From: Cervus elaphus
Lineage: Eukaryota > Chordata > Mammalia > Artiodactyla > Cervidae
Length of the DNA: 64,000 nucleotides
Reading direction: 5' to 3'
NCBI RefSeq assembly: GCF_910594005.1
Contig: NC_057828.1
Coordinates: 6,956,235 to 7,020,234, forward strand
Positions 12,186 through 23,072 of the stretch are shown in pieces; within the stretch, counting starts at the first letter, position 1, and each line of letters opens with the position of its first letter. A program made the translations under genes and the position numbers. The notes below the pieces were generated by a model. That model had not been told where the DNA came from, did no database searches, and was given only the letters and a program-made list of their open reading frames with translations.

Positions 12186-13155
12186 CCACAGAATGGCCAA
12201 ACTACTGTACAATTGCACTCATTTTACATGCTAGAAAGGATATACTCAAAATCCTTCGAGTTAGGCTTCAGCAACGTGGACCAAGAACTTCCAGATGTAC
12301 AAGCTGGGTTTAGAAAAAGCAGAGGACCCAGAGATCAAATTGCAAATATTTGTTGGATCATGGAGGAAGGAAAGGAAATTCCAGAAAAACATCTACTTCT
12401 GCTTCATTGACTATGCTAAAGCCTTTGATTGTGTGGATCACAATAACCTGTGGAAAATTCTCAAAGAGATGAGAATACCAGACCACCTTAGCTGCCTCCT
12501 GAGAAACCTGTATGCAGGTCAAGAAGCAGTAGTTAGAACCGGATATGGACCAACAGACTGGTTCAAAATTGGGAAAGGAGTACATCAAGGCTGTATATTG
12601 TCACCCTGCTTATTTAACTTATATGCAGAGTACATCATGAGAAATGCCAGGCTGCAGGAAGCACAAGCCGGAATCAAGATTGCTGGGAGAAATATCAATA
12701 ACCTCAGATATGCAGATGTCACCACCCTTATGACAGAAAGTGAAGAGGAACTAAAGAGCCTCTTGATGAAGGTGAAAGAGGAGAATGAAAAAGCTGGCTT
12801 GAAACTCAACATTCAAAACCTAAGACCATGGTATCTGGTCCCATCACTTCATGGCAAATAGAAGGGGAAAAGCTGGAAGCAGTGACAGATTTTATTTTCT
12901 TGGGCTCCAAAATCACTGCAGATGGTGACTGCAGCCATGAAATTAAAAGACGCTTACTCCTTGGAAGGAAAGCTATAAGAAACCTAGACAGCATATTAAA
13001 AAGCAGAGACATTACTTTGCTGACAAAGGCCCGTCTAGTCAAAGCTATGGTTTTTCCAGCAGTCTTGCACAGATGTGAGTTGGACCAAAAAGAAGGCTGG
13101 GCGCCAAAGAATTGATGCTCTTGAGCTGTGGTGCTGGAGAAGACCCTCTTGAGAG
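12186..13155 (+). mobile_element. BovB (RTE) LINE fragment with degenerate reverse transcriptase
   Basis: Translation of 12295-12861 shows reverse-transcriptase blocks (FIDYAKAFD, QGCILSPCLFN) and continues, after a frame change near 12830-12860, in 12828-13115 (FIFLGSKITADG, KRRLLLGRK). The catalytic YADD reads YADV at 12709-12720. Sequence stops before the usual BovB 3' end, so both ends are missing and it is dead. Confidence 0.93.
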
Positions 13156-13269
13156 TCCATGAGTGCACAGGAGTAAGCGCTGCCTGGGGGCCAGGAGACA
13201 GTGCTAGTGACCCTGTGACCCTGGCCCACTTGCTCAGGCCCCTCGGTACTGTCCAGGCCGAAGAAGGAG

Positions 13270-13730
13270 CCTTTCAGCTGAGCACATCCCTCGGGCTCCC
13301 GGAGGGCCGCCGGCCCCACCTTTGGGGGAAAGAGCCCCCGGCCCCGGAGTGCGGCTCTGGGTGGGGGAGGGGCACGGGCGGAGACTGCCGGGTGTGTGAG
13401 CAAGAAGCGGGGCAGCGGGCGGCTCAGCGCTGGGAGATTACTCTGCTTCTTTCCCCGTCTCTGTGCTGGGACGCGCCGGGGCTGGGTGTCTCCGTTTCGG
13501 TAAGCCGCTCGTTCCAATCGCGTTCTGGCAGCTTCAGTCACTTAGACCGCGCGTAATCCGCTCAGGAAGAGCCTGGCCTGACACTGCAGCCGGGGGCGCG
13601 TTCCGGACGGCTCCTCCGCAGGCTGCCTCCTCTCGTCCCGGCCCGCCCCGGGGTCACCTTCAGACGCCCTCCAGACCCACCCAGCCCTCGTCGGGGGCGC
13701 GGCTAACGAGTCCTTCTCAACTGGGAGGAA
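13270..13730. promoter_or_regulatory. Isolated CpG-rich patch, possible orphan island
   Basis: GC-rich with many CpGs (GACGCGCCGGGG, GACCGCGCGTAATCCGC, GGGGGCGCGTTCCGGACGG) in otherwise CpG-poor DNA, just after the dead BovB. On the + strand TTTCG|GTAAGC at 13500-13501 could act as a splice donor. No coding sequence recognised. Confidence 0.45.
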
Positions 13731-14556
13731 CAGAGCTGGACGCTAGCAAGAACTGCCCCAGGGTCAGGGTGGTCGAGTTTGAAGCCATGTGGCCTTCCTT
13801 TGTCTGGAGTTTAAAAAATATGAGATATTTTCTTGTCTGAGGTTGAAGTTGCATGAGTGGAGGTTTGGCATGAGGGCATGGAGATGGCGATTAAGCTTCC
13901 AGAACTTTCTGGAAAGGACTGGGAGTGGGATGGGGGGGCTCTGCAGCAAAGCCATGGGTGGGGAAGAGCACTCAGGAACAGCGCTCTAAGAGATGGCTCC
14001 CCTTCCCCTCTCGAGGTGATGAGTTGTGAAGCCCAAGGCCGGGTCTGGGTTTGACTCGGGAAGCATTTCTCCTTCGGTTGCGCAGTTTCGGTCAGTAGGA
14101 CACCTCTGACCCGACACTCCCAGCACACGACAGTGTTTATTCACTTCTCCCTCCACTTGGACATCTTCCCCCTCAGTTACCAAAAAGTGACTTTCTTCAG
14201 GGATTCCTTCTTCCTCGGCATGGTTAAGGAATATTCCATTTGCAGGAAACAGACAACCCCGCCCCACAGAACAAAGGGCGGTTGTTTGCTCACAGTGGCT
14301 CAGGTGAGGATGGGGGAGGCCTCATGGGTGCCCCGGGCTAGGTTTCCGTCCCTCCCCGTCTCCGCCTGCCTCAGCCTGAGGCTCTCTCCCCCAGGGACCC
14401 GGAGCCTGCCTCCTTGTTCACGCACTGGTGCAGGCAGCTTTTTTGTCCATCAAAAGTGCTGGGTTCTCTGATGGGCCTGAAGTAGCACAAACGTCCTCCC
14501 TCCAACACGCAGTCATGGTTGCTAGAGGGGTGCCCTGTGCACCACGCGGGGTCTCT

Positions 14557-14950
14557 GAGATGGGATGGGATGGGGGCCCAGTGCAATTTTCCCCTGGGAT
14601 GGGATGGGGGTCCAGAGCACACTTTCCCCTGGGATGGGATGGGATGGGATGGGGGGCCCAGGGCACACCTTCTCCCTGGGATGAGATGGGGGTCCCCAGG
14701 GCACACTTTCCCCTGGGATGGGATGGGATGGGGGCCCAGTGCAATTTTTCCCTGGGATGGGATGGGGGCCCAGGGCACACTTTCCCCTGGGATGGGATGG
14801 GATGGGGGCCCAGTGCATACTTTCCCCCTGGGATGGGATGGGATGAGGGGGCACCAGGGCACACTTTCCCTCTGGGATGGGATGGGGGGGCCCAGGGCAC
14901 ACCTTTCCCCTGGGATGGGATGGGGAGCCACAAGGCACACTTCCCCCTGG
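14557..14950 (+). repeat. G-rich minisatellite, 36-48 bp unit, about 10 copies
   Basis: Units of CTGGGATGGGATGGG, GGCCCAGGGCACACTTTCCC and variants differing in the number of GGGAT steps. The run at 14630-14656 has five G-tracts with AT spacers, a strong quadruplex-forming pattern. Open frames on both strands here are by-products of the repeat. Confidence 0.95.
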
Positions 14951-15984
14951 ACCACCTCTTCTTCCCTGTCCACAGCCTCTCTCCAGCTGCTTACCTGGTA
15001 CCTGGACTCCCTTTCACGGCTTTGGAGATCATGTCCAGTGGCTCATTCCTTCCTTTTCTGCGTCTTGAGTTCTGATTCTTTTCTCATGTGATTCTTATAT
15101 GATTCTCATCATATGCATCCACAGAGCATTTCTACTTGATATCTTCAAATTCATCCTCATAGGAAAAAAATTATTTCCCCTTACCATTACCCTTTTCTCA
15201 GCCATTACACCTTGACTCTCCAGTTATTCCCATCTTGGACCAGTCCTCCTCCAGCCTCCCAAATCATATTAAGCTCGACACCCTGGCAATTCTGGAACCC
15301 ACACCCTCTCCACTGTACCTACAGTCACCTTAAGCTGGACCACAGAAACATCCTCTCCTGCTTTCTTCCCAGGGCACCCAGTCTCCTTATCACTTTCATA
15401 TCAACCTCTCTAAGACACCATTAATTCCTATCACACACTCCCCCAAAGGCCTGCTGTCTCCCCATTGTCCCATCCAAGTCCCCCTCCCTGAGCCTGGCAT
15501 TCAAGGCTCCTTGTGAAGCAGCCTCCTCTAACTTTATGGACTGTCACTCTGCCCTTAACGGACTCAGGCTCATCCCAGATGACCACAAGTGTTCCTGCCT
15601 CTTCATTCTCCTTCCTGCAGCTTCCCAAAGGCCATCCTCCTGGCGGTCTTCCTTGACTACTTTTGCCCAGCAACTTCCCTTCTGCTGTTCACTGCCGAGA
15701 CACATCTGGGTGTGTCTGTATCCATATGCTCTTGTGTTCTGAACTGCATCAAAACCCCCGGACAGAACAGTCACTGTTGCTTTCAGATACCTTGGGAGAG
15801 CCTGTTTTGGGTCACAATGAGCTCACCTGTTCGGAAGCACCTGGAACATCCTGCTGGGTGGAGCAGTGCTTTGGTGTTTCATCAGCCTGGAGGGCAGGGA
15901 CAGAGTCACTGGCAGAAAGTGCAGAAGGTGGAGCCTCGTGGGGAGTGTGGTGGTTAAGCCCAGCCTTCTGGCGGGGCGAGACCC

Positions 15985-16165
15985 ACACCTGCCGCCCAAG
16001 ATATGACCAGAGCTACAGCCCCGGACAGCCTGCTGACTGGCTCTGGGACTCTGAGCGAGTCACTTAGCCTCTCTGAGCTTCAGTTCCCTCAGGGGAATGA
16101 GGGGCATCACTCCACGGCTCTGCCTGCATCCAGGGTCACTGGGGGATGATGCGAGGAGATGTACA
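15985..16165 (+). mobile_element. MIR SINE fragment
   Basis: GAGTCACTTAGCCTCTCTGA and CTTCAGTTCCCTCAGGGGAA mark a forward MIR. Confidence 0.65.
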
Positions 16166-16539
16166 ATAGGCTGGAGAAGGAGCCTTTACCCACTGACCTG
16201 GTGTCAGCCTGGCCTGCCTCTGAGGGACAAAGAGAGGGCAAGAAGGAAGCCCGGCCCACCCTCAATGGAAAGCTCTGCAGCGGTCTGGCCCTCAGCAGGC
16301 TGTGGGGAGAACAGGAGCTGATCAAAGGCCAGGGTTGTAAACAGCAAGGCAGACACCCCTCCCCAGGCCGGAAACCTGCAGACTGACTGCATCTGACGCC
16401 CTGCAGGCCGCCAGCAGGCCCTTCCTGCCCTCTAGTGGACACAGCTGGGAGCTGCAAGTGCTGATGGAGCCCCCCTGCAGGCGGAGCGGCCTACCCTCAG
16501 GGTCTTCTGAAAGCCACTGTGCGCCAGGCTGTACCCTCT

Positions 16540-16690
16540 GTCATCTCAGAGAATTCTCAGCAGCCCTTCAAGGTCTTCCTTATCATCCGCATCTCATAGA
16601 CGGAGATCCTAAGGCTTGGAAGTTGTGGAACTGCACCAGCCCACAAGTTCACAGCGGTGGAGCAGGGGTTCCCAGGCCAGAGGGTATGTG
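16540..16690 (-). mobile_element. MIR SINE fragment, diverged
   Basis: AGAATTCTCAGCAGCCCTTC and CACAAGTTCACAGCGGTGGA resemble a decayed reverse MIR. Confidence 0.5.
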
Positions 16691-16849
16691 GAGGGGTCTA
16701 GACCCCGTCCTGGGAGAATCAGGGCAGCTGGCTCTGCAGAGGCCTCCTGAGAGACCGCCCCTCCTCTGCCCCTTGGCCACTCTCCTATAGGCAGCCTGAT
16801 TCCCTCAGGCAACTTCTCTCCTGTGGCCCAGGGCCCCTTTTCTCTAAGG

Positions 16850-17150
16850 CAGGGGTCCACAAGCTTTCTTGTGGACCAAGAGTCCACACTTGAAGAGCCA
16901 AAGTGTAAATATTTCAAGCTTCGTGGGCCCTGTGGTCCGACTCGACCCCCTCTGCTGTTGCAGTGAGACATGATACGTAAGACAATGAGCTCATGGCTGT
17001 GTCCCAGGAAAACTTTATAGACACTGAGATTTGAATGTCATACAATTTTCAGCTGACATGAAATATTATTCTATTTTGAAGCTTTTAAACTATTTGAAAA
17101 TGTCAAAACACACCCTTAGCTTGCAGGCAGCACAGCAACAGGCGGCAGGG
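16850..17150 (-). mobile_element. MER5A-like hAT-Charlie MITE
   Basis: Minus orientation: GCAGGGGTCCACAAGCTTTC terminal region, TAAATATTTCAAGCTTCGTG, ATGTCATACAATTTTCAGC. Ancient non-autonomous DNA transposon. Confidence 0.78.
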
Positions 17151-17844
17151 CCGTCCAGACCCGGCTCCTGTTCTGAGATGCACTGTCTGTCTCTAAAGCA
17201 CTCAGGTTTCAGCTCTTCCATCTGACCGTGCCTTCTCTGTCCCTTGCTCTTTCTCCTTCCATCCCTCAGGGGGGCTGGAAGCGCGGGCCTGCTCTGTCCT
17301 CCTCTCCCACCTCTCCCAGGGACCCTCATTCTTGCTGCTCCAGCTCCCAAGTTTGGGGCAGGGACCCCCAGCATCCACCCGCTCCCTGCCTCTGCTCAGC
17401 CACGAAGCTCTTGTGCAGCCAACCCTTGCAGATGGCCTTGAAGTCCCTTACTGTCTGTCCTGGCAGGCTGACGTCTTCTCCAAACCCCCTCACTGACATG
17501 CAGCACTCCAGAGGGCCCCCCCCCCGGTGTCGCTGCCGCCCTGACCTGGGTCTGCACCCTGACGATCACCAGCAGGCATGGGGTCGTGGTCTTGTTCTTC
17601 TCCAGGGCCTTGTTTTGTCCGTTTCCTCTGCTGCCTTGGTGGAGAAGCAATGCAGTGTTGTGACATGAACACTGAGTCAGGAGCCAGGACCCTTGTGTTC
17701 TGGTGCCAGCTCTGAACTTAGGGGAGTCGCAGGGTGTTGGGGTACATCAGCATACACAGGCCTGCGTCTCAAAAGAGATGAAGATTTGGGCAGAGAGTTC
17801 TCACCACCAAACAAGAAGTTAGCTATGTGAAGCAATGAATGTGT

Positions 17845-18170
17845 TAACTGAAGGTGCTGTGGTGATCACACACATAATGTGTGTGTGTATCAAATCAGCA
17901 TGGATGCATGCCTTAAGCTTATAATGTGTATATATATATATATCTGAGTCACTGTATTGTATGCCTGAAACATTGTAAATCAACTATACTTCAAGTTAAA
18001 AGTGGGGGAAATAAGCTGCTGTTGACGAGAATTTCTAGATTGTGTTTCAAGCTATTATTATGATTCAGTAAAAATAATCCAATATTTCTTTAAAAATTTA
18101 TACAATGTGACATGTCAGTTACATCTCAGTGATGCCAGAAAAATCTGAAATAACAAAAAAGATATTTATT
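17845..18170 (+). mobile_element. Old L1 3'-end-like A/T-rich fragment
   Basis: TTGTATGCCTGAAACATTGT and AAATCAACTATACTTCAAG resemble mammalian L1M tails. It includes a short (TA)n run (17930-17942). Family assignment is loose. Confidence 0.5.
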
Positions 18171-18689
18171 TGGGAATCAACAGCATATAGTCTCAGGACC
18201 CTGGGAGATGCCTCCGAAGGGAAGAAGCCTGAGGAACTCGCGCAGGGCCTGTCTTAACCCTTTATGGCCAGGAGGTGGCAGCACAGAGACACACATCCCA
18301 ACCAGGTCAGCCTCAGTGGGCCCCTCAGAGAGGTCGCTTCCTCTTCCCCACCTGAGTGCACACACCATGCTTGCTGCTTGTCTGGTATTCAGGTGTGGGA
18401 GGAGAGAGACGCGGAATCAGAGGGTACATGTGTATGGAGGTAGAAATACACATAGCTTTTGCCAGCTAAAACCCTACTGGATGGGGATTGAGCAGGTGTC
18501 ACACTGCCAGGAGCCCTGAATTGGGAGCCCAGAGGTAGCAGGCATTTAGGGAGTGGGGGAGGAGCGCTGGCTACCCTCTTCCAGGATGCCTGGGTTCAAG
18601 TCCCTGCTTTACTGTTTCCTAGCTGTGTGACCATGGGCAGGTTACTCAACCTCTCTGTGTTTCTTCAACCTTGAAACCTCCGCCTCCTT

Positions 18690-18924
18690 CAGTTTCTCCC
18701 ACTTTATCTGGATGCGTTGCAGCATGTGGCATCTTTCACTGGGTGCAGGGGCTTTTCTCTAGTTGTGGCGTGCAGGCTGTAGAGCCCGTGGGCTCAGGAG
18801 TTGCGATGTGGGGGCTTGGTTGCCCCGTGGCATGTGGGATCTTAGTTCCCCGACCAGGGATCCAACCTGTGTCCCCTGCATTGGAAGGCATTTCCTTACC
18901 GACTGGACCACCAGGGAAGCCCTG
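18690..18924 (-). mobile_element. CHR-type SINE inserted in a MIR
   Basis: Minus orientation: GGGATCTTAGTTCCCCGACC, GACTGGACCACCAGGGAAGC. Possible target repeats CTTCAACCTT (18663-18672) and CTTCAACTTT (18925-18934), which would move the left edge to 18673. MIR arms lie at 18585-18672 and 18935-19060. Confidence 0.85.
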
Positions 18925-20584
18925 CTTCAACTTTAAGGTGGGGACAATGATGGCATCTGTCTCCACAGGGTTGTGTAAGTATTAGATGATGAACTGATAC
19001 CTGAAAACCACTTAGAATGGTGCTGGCATATAAGGTGTTTCATATATATTAGCAGTTAATGTTACCTGAAAAATCCATACTGAAGGGGAAAGTTTCCAGG
19101 TCCCTCCATCCCATGAAGAGGCCCCAAGATCTCAGTCTGAGGACTCCGAAAGGTAGCAGCCATGTCAGACCAGCCGCTGGAGAAGGGTCCTGGGAGACAC
19201 ATAACAGATCGCATCACCCCAAACCCTCAGGTTCCAGAGGCCATGCCAACGGTAAGGCCAGAGGGCACATGCCTCCTTACCCTGATGTCCTGGGGACCTG
19301 GCCAGGGCCTCGCGGCTCCCCGTACAGTCTCCAGGAGGAGCTGGTGTCTGTGTGTGGATCGGTGTGTGACCATACAGAAGACAGGGCTTCCCTCACTGAC
19401 CCGATTTGTCTCTGAGCCTGAAGTCAAATGATGTGCCAGAGGGACCCGCAGCTGGACTGTAGGAGACCCAGCTGTCAGTCCCTGCTGCGTGACTTTGGGC
19501 GCCCTGCTCTCCCTCTCTGGCCTCAGTTTCTCAAGGGTGCCTTCTGAGGCTGATGTTTCACGGTCCTCAAGTGGGCTTACGACTCCTCTCCCCGGCCTCG
19601 CAGCTGCAGCCCAGCCTCCTCTCCCGCGGTCCTCCGCACCCTCCCTCTCCCGACTCCCGACTCCCGTGTCCTTGTCGCAGGCTCCTAGACCTAGTGATGA
19701 GGCAGGCTGTGAGAGTGAATGAGGAAGACAGACAGCTCTCCAGCCTATCAGGTTGTCTTTCCCCTCTTGCCCTGATGCTTCTCAGAGTTCAGGAGGTGGG
19801 CCCTGACTAGCCAGTTTAGCAAACAGCTGGGCCTCTGGGAACTGGAGTCTAAAAACAGCTCAGAGCAGACACAGCCGGAGGCAGAAGCCTAGGAGCAGTC
19901 CACACCAAAGGAGGGCAGCCTCCGGCCCCGCCTCGGGGTCTAGGCCTGGGACCTGCGGCGTCTGGAGGCTGCCCTGCCCATGACCCCCTGAAGCCGCTCA
20001 GAGCTCTGCCTCTGTCCCGGCCAGCAGCCCTCTCCCCGACGCTCTGGAGACATGCAGGCTTGCCCTGGAGGAAGAGGGTCGCGGAGTTGGAGGCTCCCAA
20101 CCTCACAGAGCTTTAATCCTAAAGGGGCTGCTGGCATCTGGGAAGTCACGTTGACCACCAGGAGCCCGAACTCACGAGTCTCTTCAGGAAGAGAAAGGGG
20201 GGGATCCTCTCCCGCCCCGCTGGAGGTGCTGGCCGCCAAAGCGAGAAGGGGCTCTTGTCTGCTCTCCCTGATTGCTTGTCAGCAACAGAGAAACACTTCC
20301 CGGGCTTGGAAAACCGTGAAATGATGAAAGGACAGCTTGTTCCAGAGTGTGGGAGTCAAAAGAACTGAACCCAGACCCATAAGCAGGATTCGATAGAGAA
20401 TTTGGGGGACCCAATACAACATGAAAATGCTGGGCCCCTGGTTCGAAAAGTGTTCAAAATTTCAAGAAGGCACCAATAAAGCTTTAAACCAGGAATGGAG
20501 CTTCCTATGTGTGGGCCCCTCCGAGCACAGGGCCCTGAGTGATACATGATCACAGGCCCCAGCAGCCCACCCTGCCTGGAACCA

Positions 20585-20750
20585 TCTTTTACTAAGCGCC
20601 TACCATGGGCTAGACCCTTTATATGCAGTATCTCATTTAAATCTCAAATAGCTCTATGAGGTAGGCGTGTGTATGTCCTCTTCACAGATGAGCAAATGTA
20701 GGCTCAGAGAAGTCAAACCCTTTGCCCAAAGACACAGGGGCTAATGAGTG
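20585..20750 (-). mobile_element. MIR SINE, split by a Bov-tA
   Basis: ACTAAGCGCCTACCATGGGC, TATCTCATTTAAATCTCAAA, AGATGAGCAAATGTAGGCTC: a well preserved reverse MIR whose last part continues after the Bov-tA at 20752-20951. Confidence 0.78.
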
Positions 20751-20751
20751 G

Positions 20752-20951
20752 TGTTCAGTCACACAGTCGTGTCCGACTCTTTGTGACCCTTTGGATTGTA
20801 GCCCACCAGGCTCCTCTTTCAGGCAAGAATAATGGAGTGGGTTGCTATTTCTTTTTCCAGGGGATCTTCCCGACCCAGGGATCGAACCTGCGTCTCCTGT
20901 GTCTCCTGCATTGAAGGCGATCCTTTACCTGCTGAGCCATGAGGGAAGCCC
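20752..20951 (-). mobile_element. Bov-tA SINE inserted in a MIR
   Basis: Minus orientation: ACAGTCGTGTCCGACTCTTT to TGAGCCATGAGGGAAGCCC. MIR sequence reads on both sides (20585-20750 and 20952-21000), so this is a younger insertion into it. Confidence 0.9.
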
Positions 20952-21245
20952 AGCAAGCGGTATGTGAATTCAGATTTTTCCGAGGCTAGAGCCTGTGTTC
21001 TTCTCTTGAGTGGTGCTGCCTCTGATGGGCAGTCTTTGCGGGCTGCTGGGAGCACGACCTCTGAGTCTGGGCACCCTGAGGTTGTGACTGAGACTCCCTC
21101 CCCTGGCTTGACCTGCCCTAGGTTGGGCTCTGGTGTCTGGAGGGGGCCTGCAGCCTGGTTTGAGCAATGAAGCACTGCAGAAAGCACACATGCCCTCGAC
21201 TCAGACCTGGATTTGTATTCAGCCCTGCCTCTCACTGGGGACCTT

Positions 21246-21455
21246 CCCTGGTGGCTCAGGCAGTAAAGAATCTGCCTGCAATGCAGGCAACCTGGGTTCC
21301 ATCGTTGGATCGGGAAGATCCCCTAGAGAAGGGAATGGCTACCCACTGCAATATTCTTGCCTGGAGAATTTCGTGGACAGAGGAGCCTGAGCAGGTTATA
21401 TTTCATGGGGTTGCAAAGAGCTGGACATGACCGAGAGGCTAACGCTTTCACTCAC
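21246..21455 (+). mobile_element. Bov-tA SINE inserted in a MIR
   Basis: Plus orientation: CCTGGTGGCTCAGGCAGTAA head, TGGAGAATTTCGTGGACAGA body, 3' end GCTTTCACTCAC. Flanks CTCACTGGGGACC and CTCACTAGGGACC form a 13-bp target duplication with one mismatch. Confidence 0.92.
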
Positions 21456-21542
21456 TAGGGACCAGGAAAGTCACTCGACCACTTGTAAGCCTTAGTTTCC
21501 TCATCTGTAAAATGGGATAACAGTGTCTACTTAATGTCATCA

Positions 21543-21793
21543 GTCAGTCAGTTCAGTCGCTCAGTCGTGTCCGACTCTTTGCGACCCCATGAACTGCAGC
21601 ACGCCAGGCCTCCCTGTCCCTCACCAACTCCCGGAGTTTACTCAAACTCATGTCCATTGAGTCGGTGATGCCATCCAACAATCTCATCCTCTGTCGTCCC
21701 CTTCTCCTCCTGTTTTCAATCTTTCCCAGCATCAGGGTCTTGTCAAAGGGAACGGCAAACCACTTCAGTATTGCTGCCTTGAGAACCCCATGA
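21543..21793 (-). mobile_element. BovB insertion with inverted 5' part (twin priming)
   Basis: 21543 to about 21740 is the BovB 3' end in minus orientation; about 21745-21793 is a more 5' BovB piece in plus orientation (GGCAAACCACTTCAGTATTG). Both are enclosed by one perfect 14-bp direct repeat, ACTTAATGTCATCA, at 21529-21542 and 21794-21807, so this was a single event. Confidence 0.85.
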
Positions 21794-22065
21794 ACTTAAT
21801 GTCATCATGAACTTTAATTCTGATCTGCATAGGGTGCCTGACACATAACAGGCACCCGTAAAGTAAATTCCCATCAGGAAAACACATTGGCTGCTACCCT
21901 TGTCCCTACTTTTTCTTTCTTCAGCAAGCCTCCCCACCACCTTGGCCCCCTCCCTGCCCTTCTTTGAAGCTCTGTCTCTAGGGCTTCTCCTCCAGGCCCG
22001 GCTAGTGAGAGATCCCTCAGCTCCTCTTTCTGTAAGAACCTGGCAATTACTTCGGGTTTCGAAAG

Positions 22066-22305
22066 AAAGTGAAAGTGGAAGAAAGCAAAAGTGAAGTCGC
22101 TCAGTTGTGTCTGACTCTCTGACTCTTTTACAACTCCATGGATTGCAGCCCGCCAGGCTCCTCCATCTATGGGATTCTCCAGGCAAGAATTCTGGAGTGG
22201 GTAGCCATTCCCTTCTCCACGGGATCTTCCCAACCCAGGGATCGAAACTAGGTCTCCTGCATTGCAGGCAGATTCTTCACCCTCTGAGCCCTTAGGGCTT
22301 CCCTG
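22066..22305 (-). mobile_element. Bov-tA SINE
   Basis: Minus orientation with the A-rich GAAAGTGGAAGAAAGC tail complement, BovA body and tRNA head ending GGGCTTCCCTGG. Confidence 0.92.
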
Positions 22306-22794
22306 GTGTTTTCGGTTTCAAGGTTTATGGCTAATCATGCCAGGGAGAGTTCCAGTGCCTAATGCAGGGAAATCACCAAGTTCCTGGATTCTCACAGAGT
22401 CTCGGGTCTGAGTCCTTTGTGGGGAGGTGGCCCAGCCCGTTGTTGAGGAGCCACCTGCTTTCATTCCTCCGAGGGGCTCCCCAGCCCCCCTTTCTTCTTA
22501 CCATCCCCTTCCAGAGAAAAGCAGGTTGGCCGCTTCCCACAGGGAAGCTCCTTCCCCCAGAAGCCTCCCACCCACTGGGTCCAGGGCAGGATCCGGGGGC
22601 CTTCTTATCTAGAGGGAGAGGTTTGGGTTTCTAACAGCTTCTGGCTGAGGTCCCTTATCTACTCGACTCTCACACTCCTAGGGACAGTCCCTGGGGACAG
22701 AGTCTCCTTTCTGTCCCTCCCAGCCCGAGCCAGGAGGAGGTGGGAGACGGTTGCCCGGGGGCACAGCGCGCGGCCTGAGAGACCCTCCGGAGCC

Positions 22795-23072
22795 CAAGCA
22801 GATATTCATGGGAAGGACTGATGCTGAAGCTCCAATACTTGGGTCCCCTGATGTGAAGAGCTGACTCATTGGAAAAAACCCTGATGTTGGGAAAGATTGA
22901 TGGCAGGAGGTGAAGGGGATGACAGAGGATGAGATGGCTGGATGGCATCACTGACTCAATGGACATGAGTTTGAGCAAACTCCGGGAGATGGTGAAGGAC
23001 AGGGAAGTCTGGCACGTTGCAGTCCATGGGGTCGCAAAGAGCCACGACTGAGGGACTGAACAACAGCAACGA
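22795..23072 (+). mobile_element. BovB 3'-end fragment
   Basis: Plus-strand BovB 3' terminus, 5'-truncated: GATGGCTGGATGGCATCACT and CCATGGGGTCGCAAAGAG are visible, ending in a CAACAGCAAC tail. A clear target duplication was not found. Confidence 0.9.

Larger units (their letters stand above)
9060..14556. other. Intergenic DNA, 9-14.5 kb
   Basis: Outside listed repeats and the CpG-rich patch, 9060-10130, 10495-10850, 11045-11530 and 13735-14556 hold nothing I recognise. Open frames are short and lack conserved motifs. Confidence 0.5.
14951..20584. other. Intergenic DNA, 15-20.6 kb
   Basis: 15000-15950 is moderately C/T-rich and may include decayed LINE sequence (GGCCTGCTGTCTCCCCATTG). 17155-17840, 18175-18580 and 19065-20580 show no recognisable element or gene. 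Confidence 0.45.
21168..21860 (+). mobile_element. MIR SINE broken by two younger insertions
   Basis: MIR pieces at 21168-21245, 21456-21542 (AGTTTCCTCATCTGTAAAAT) and 21808-21860 (GGTGCCTGACACATAACAGG), separated by the Bov-tA at 21246-21455 and the BovB at 21543-21793. Confidence 0.78.

Noticed and set aside
14371..15091. Open frames of 138-215 codons on both strands
   Set aside because: Made by the G-rich minisatellite at 14557-14950; peptides repeat WDGMG or HPIPG and match no family I know.
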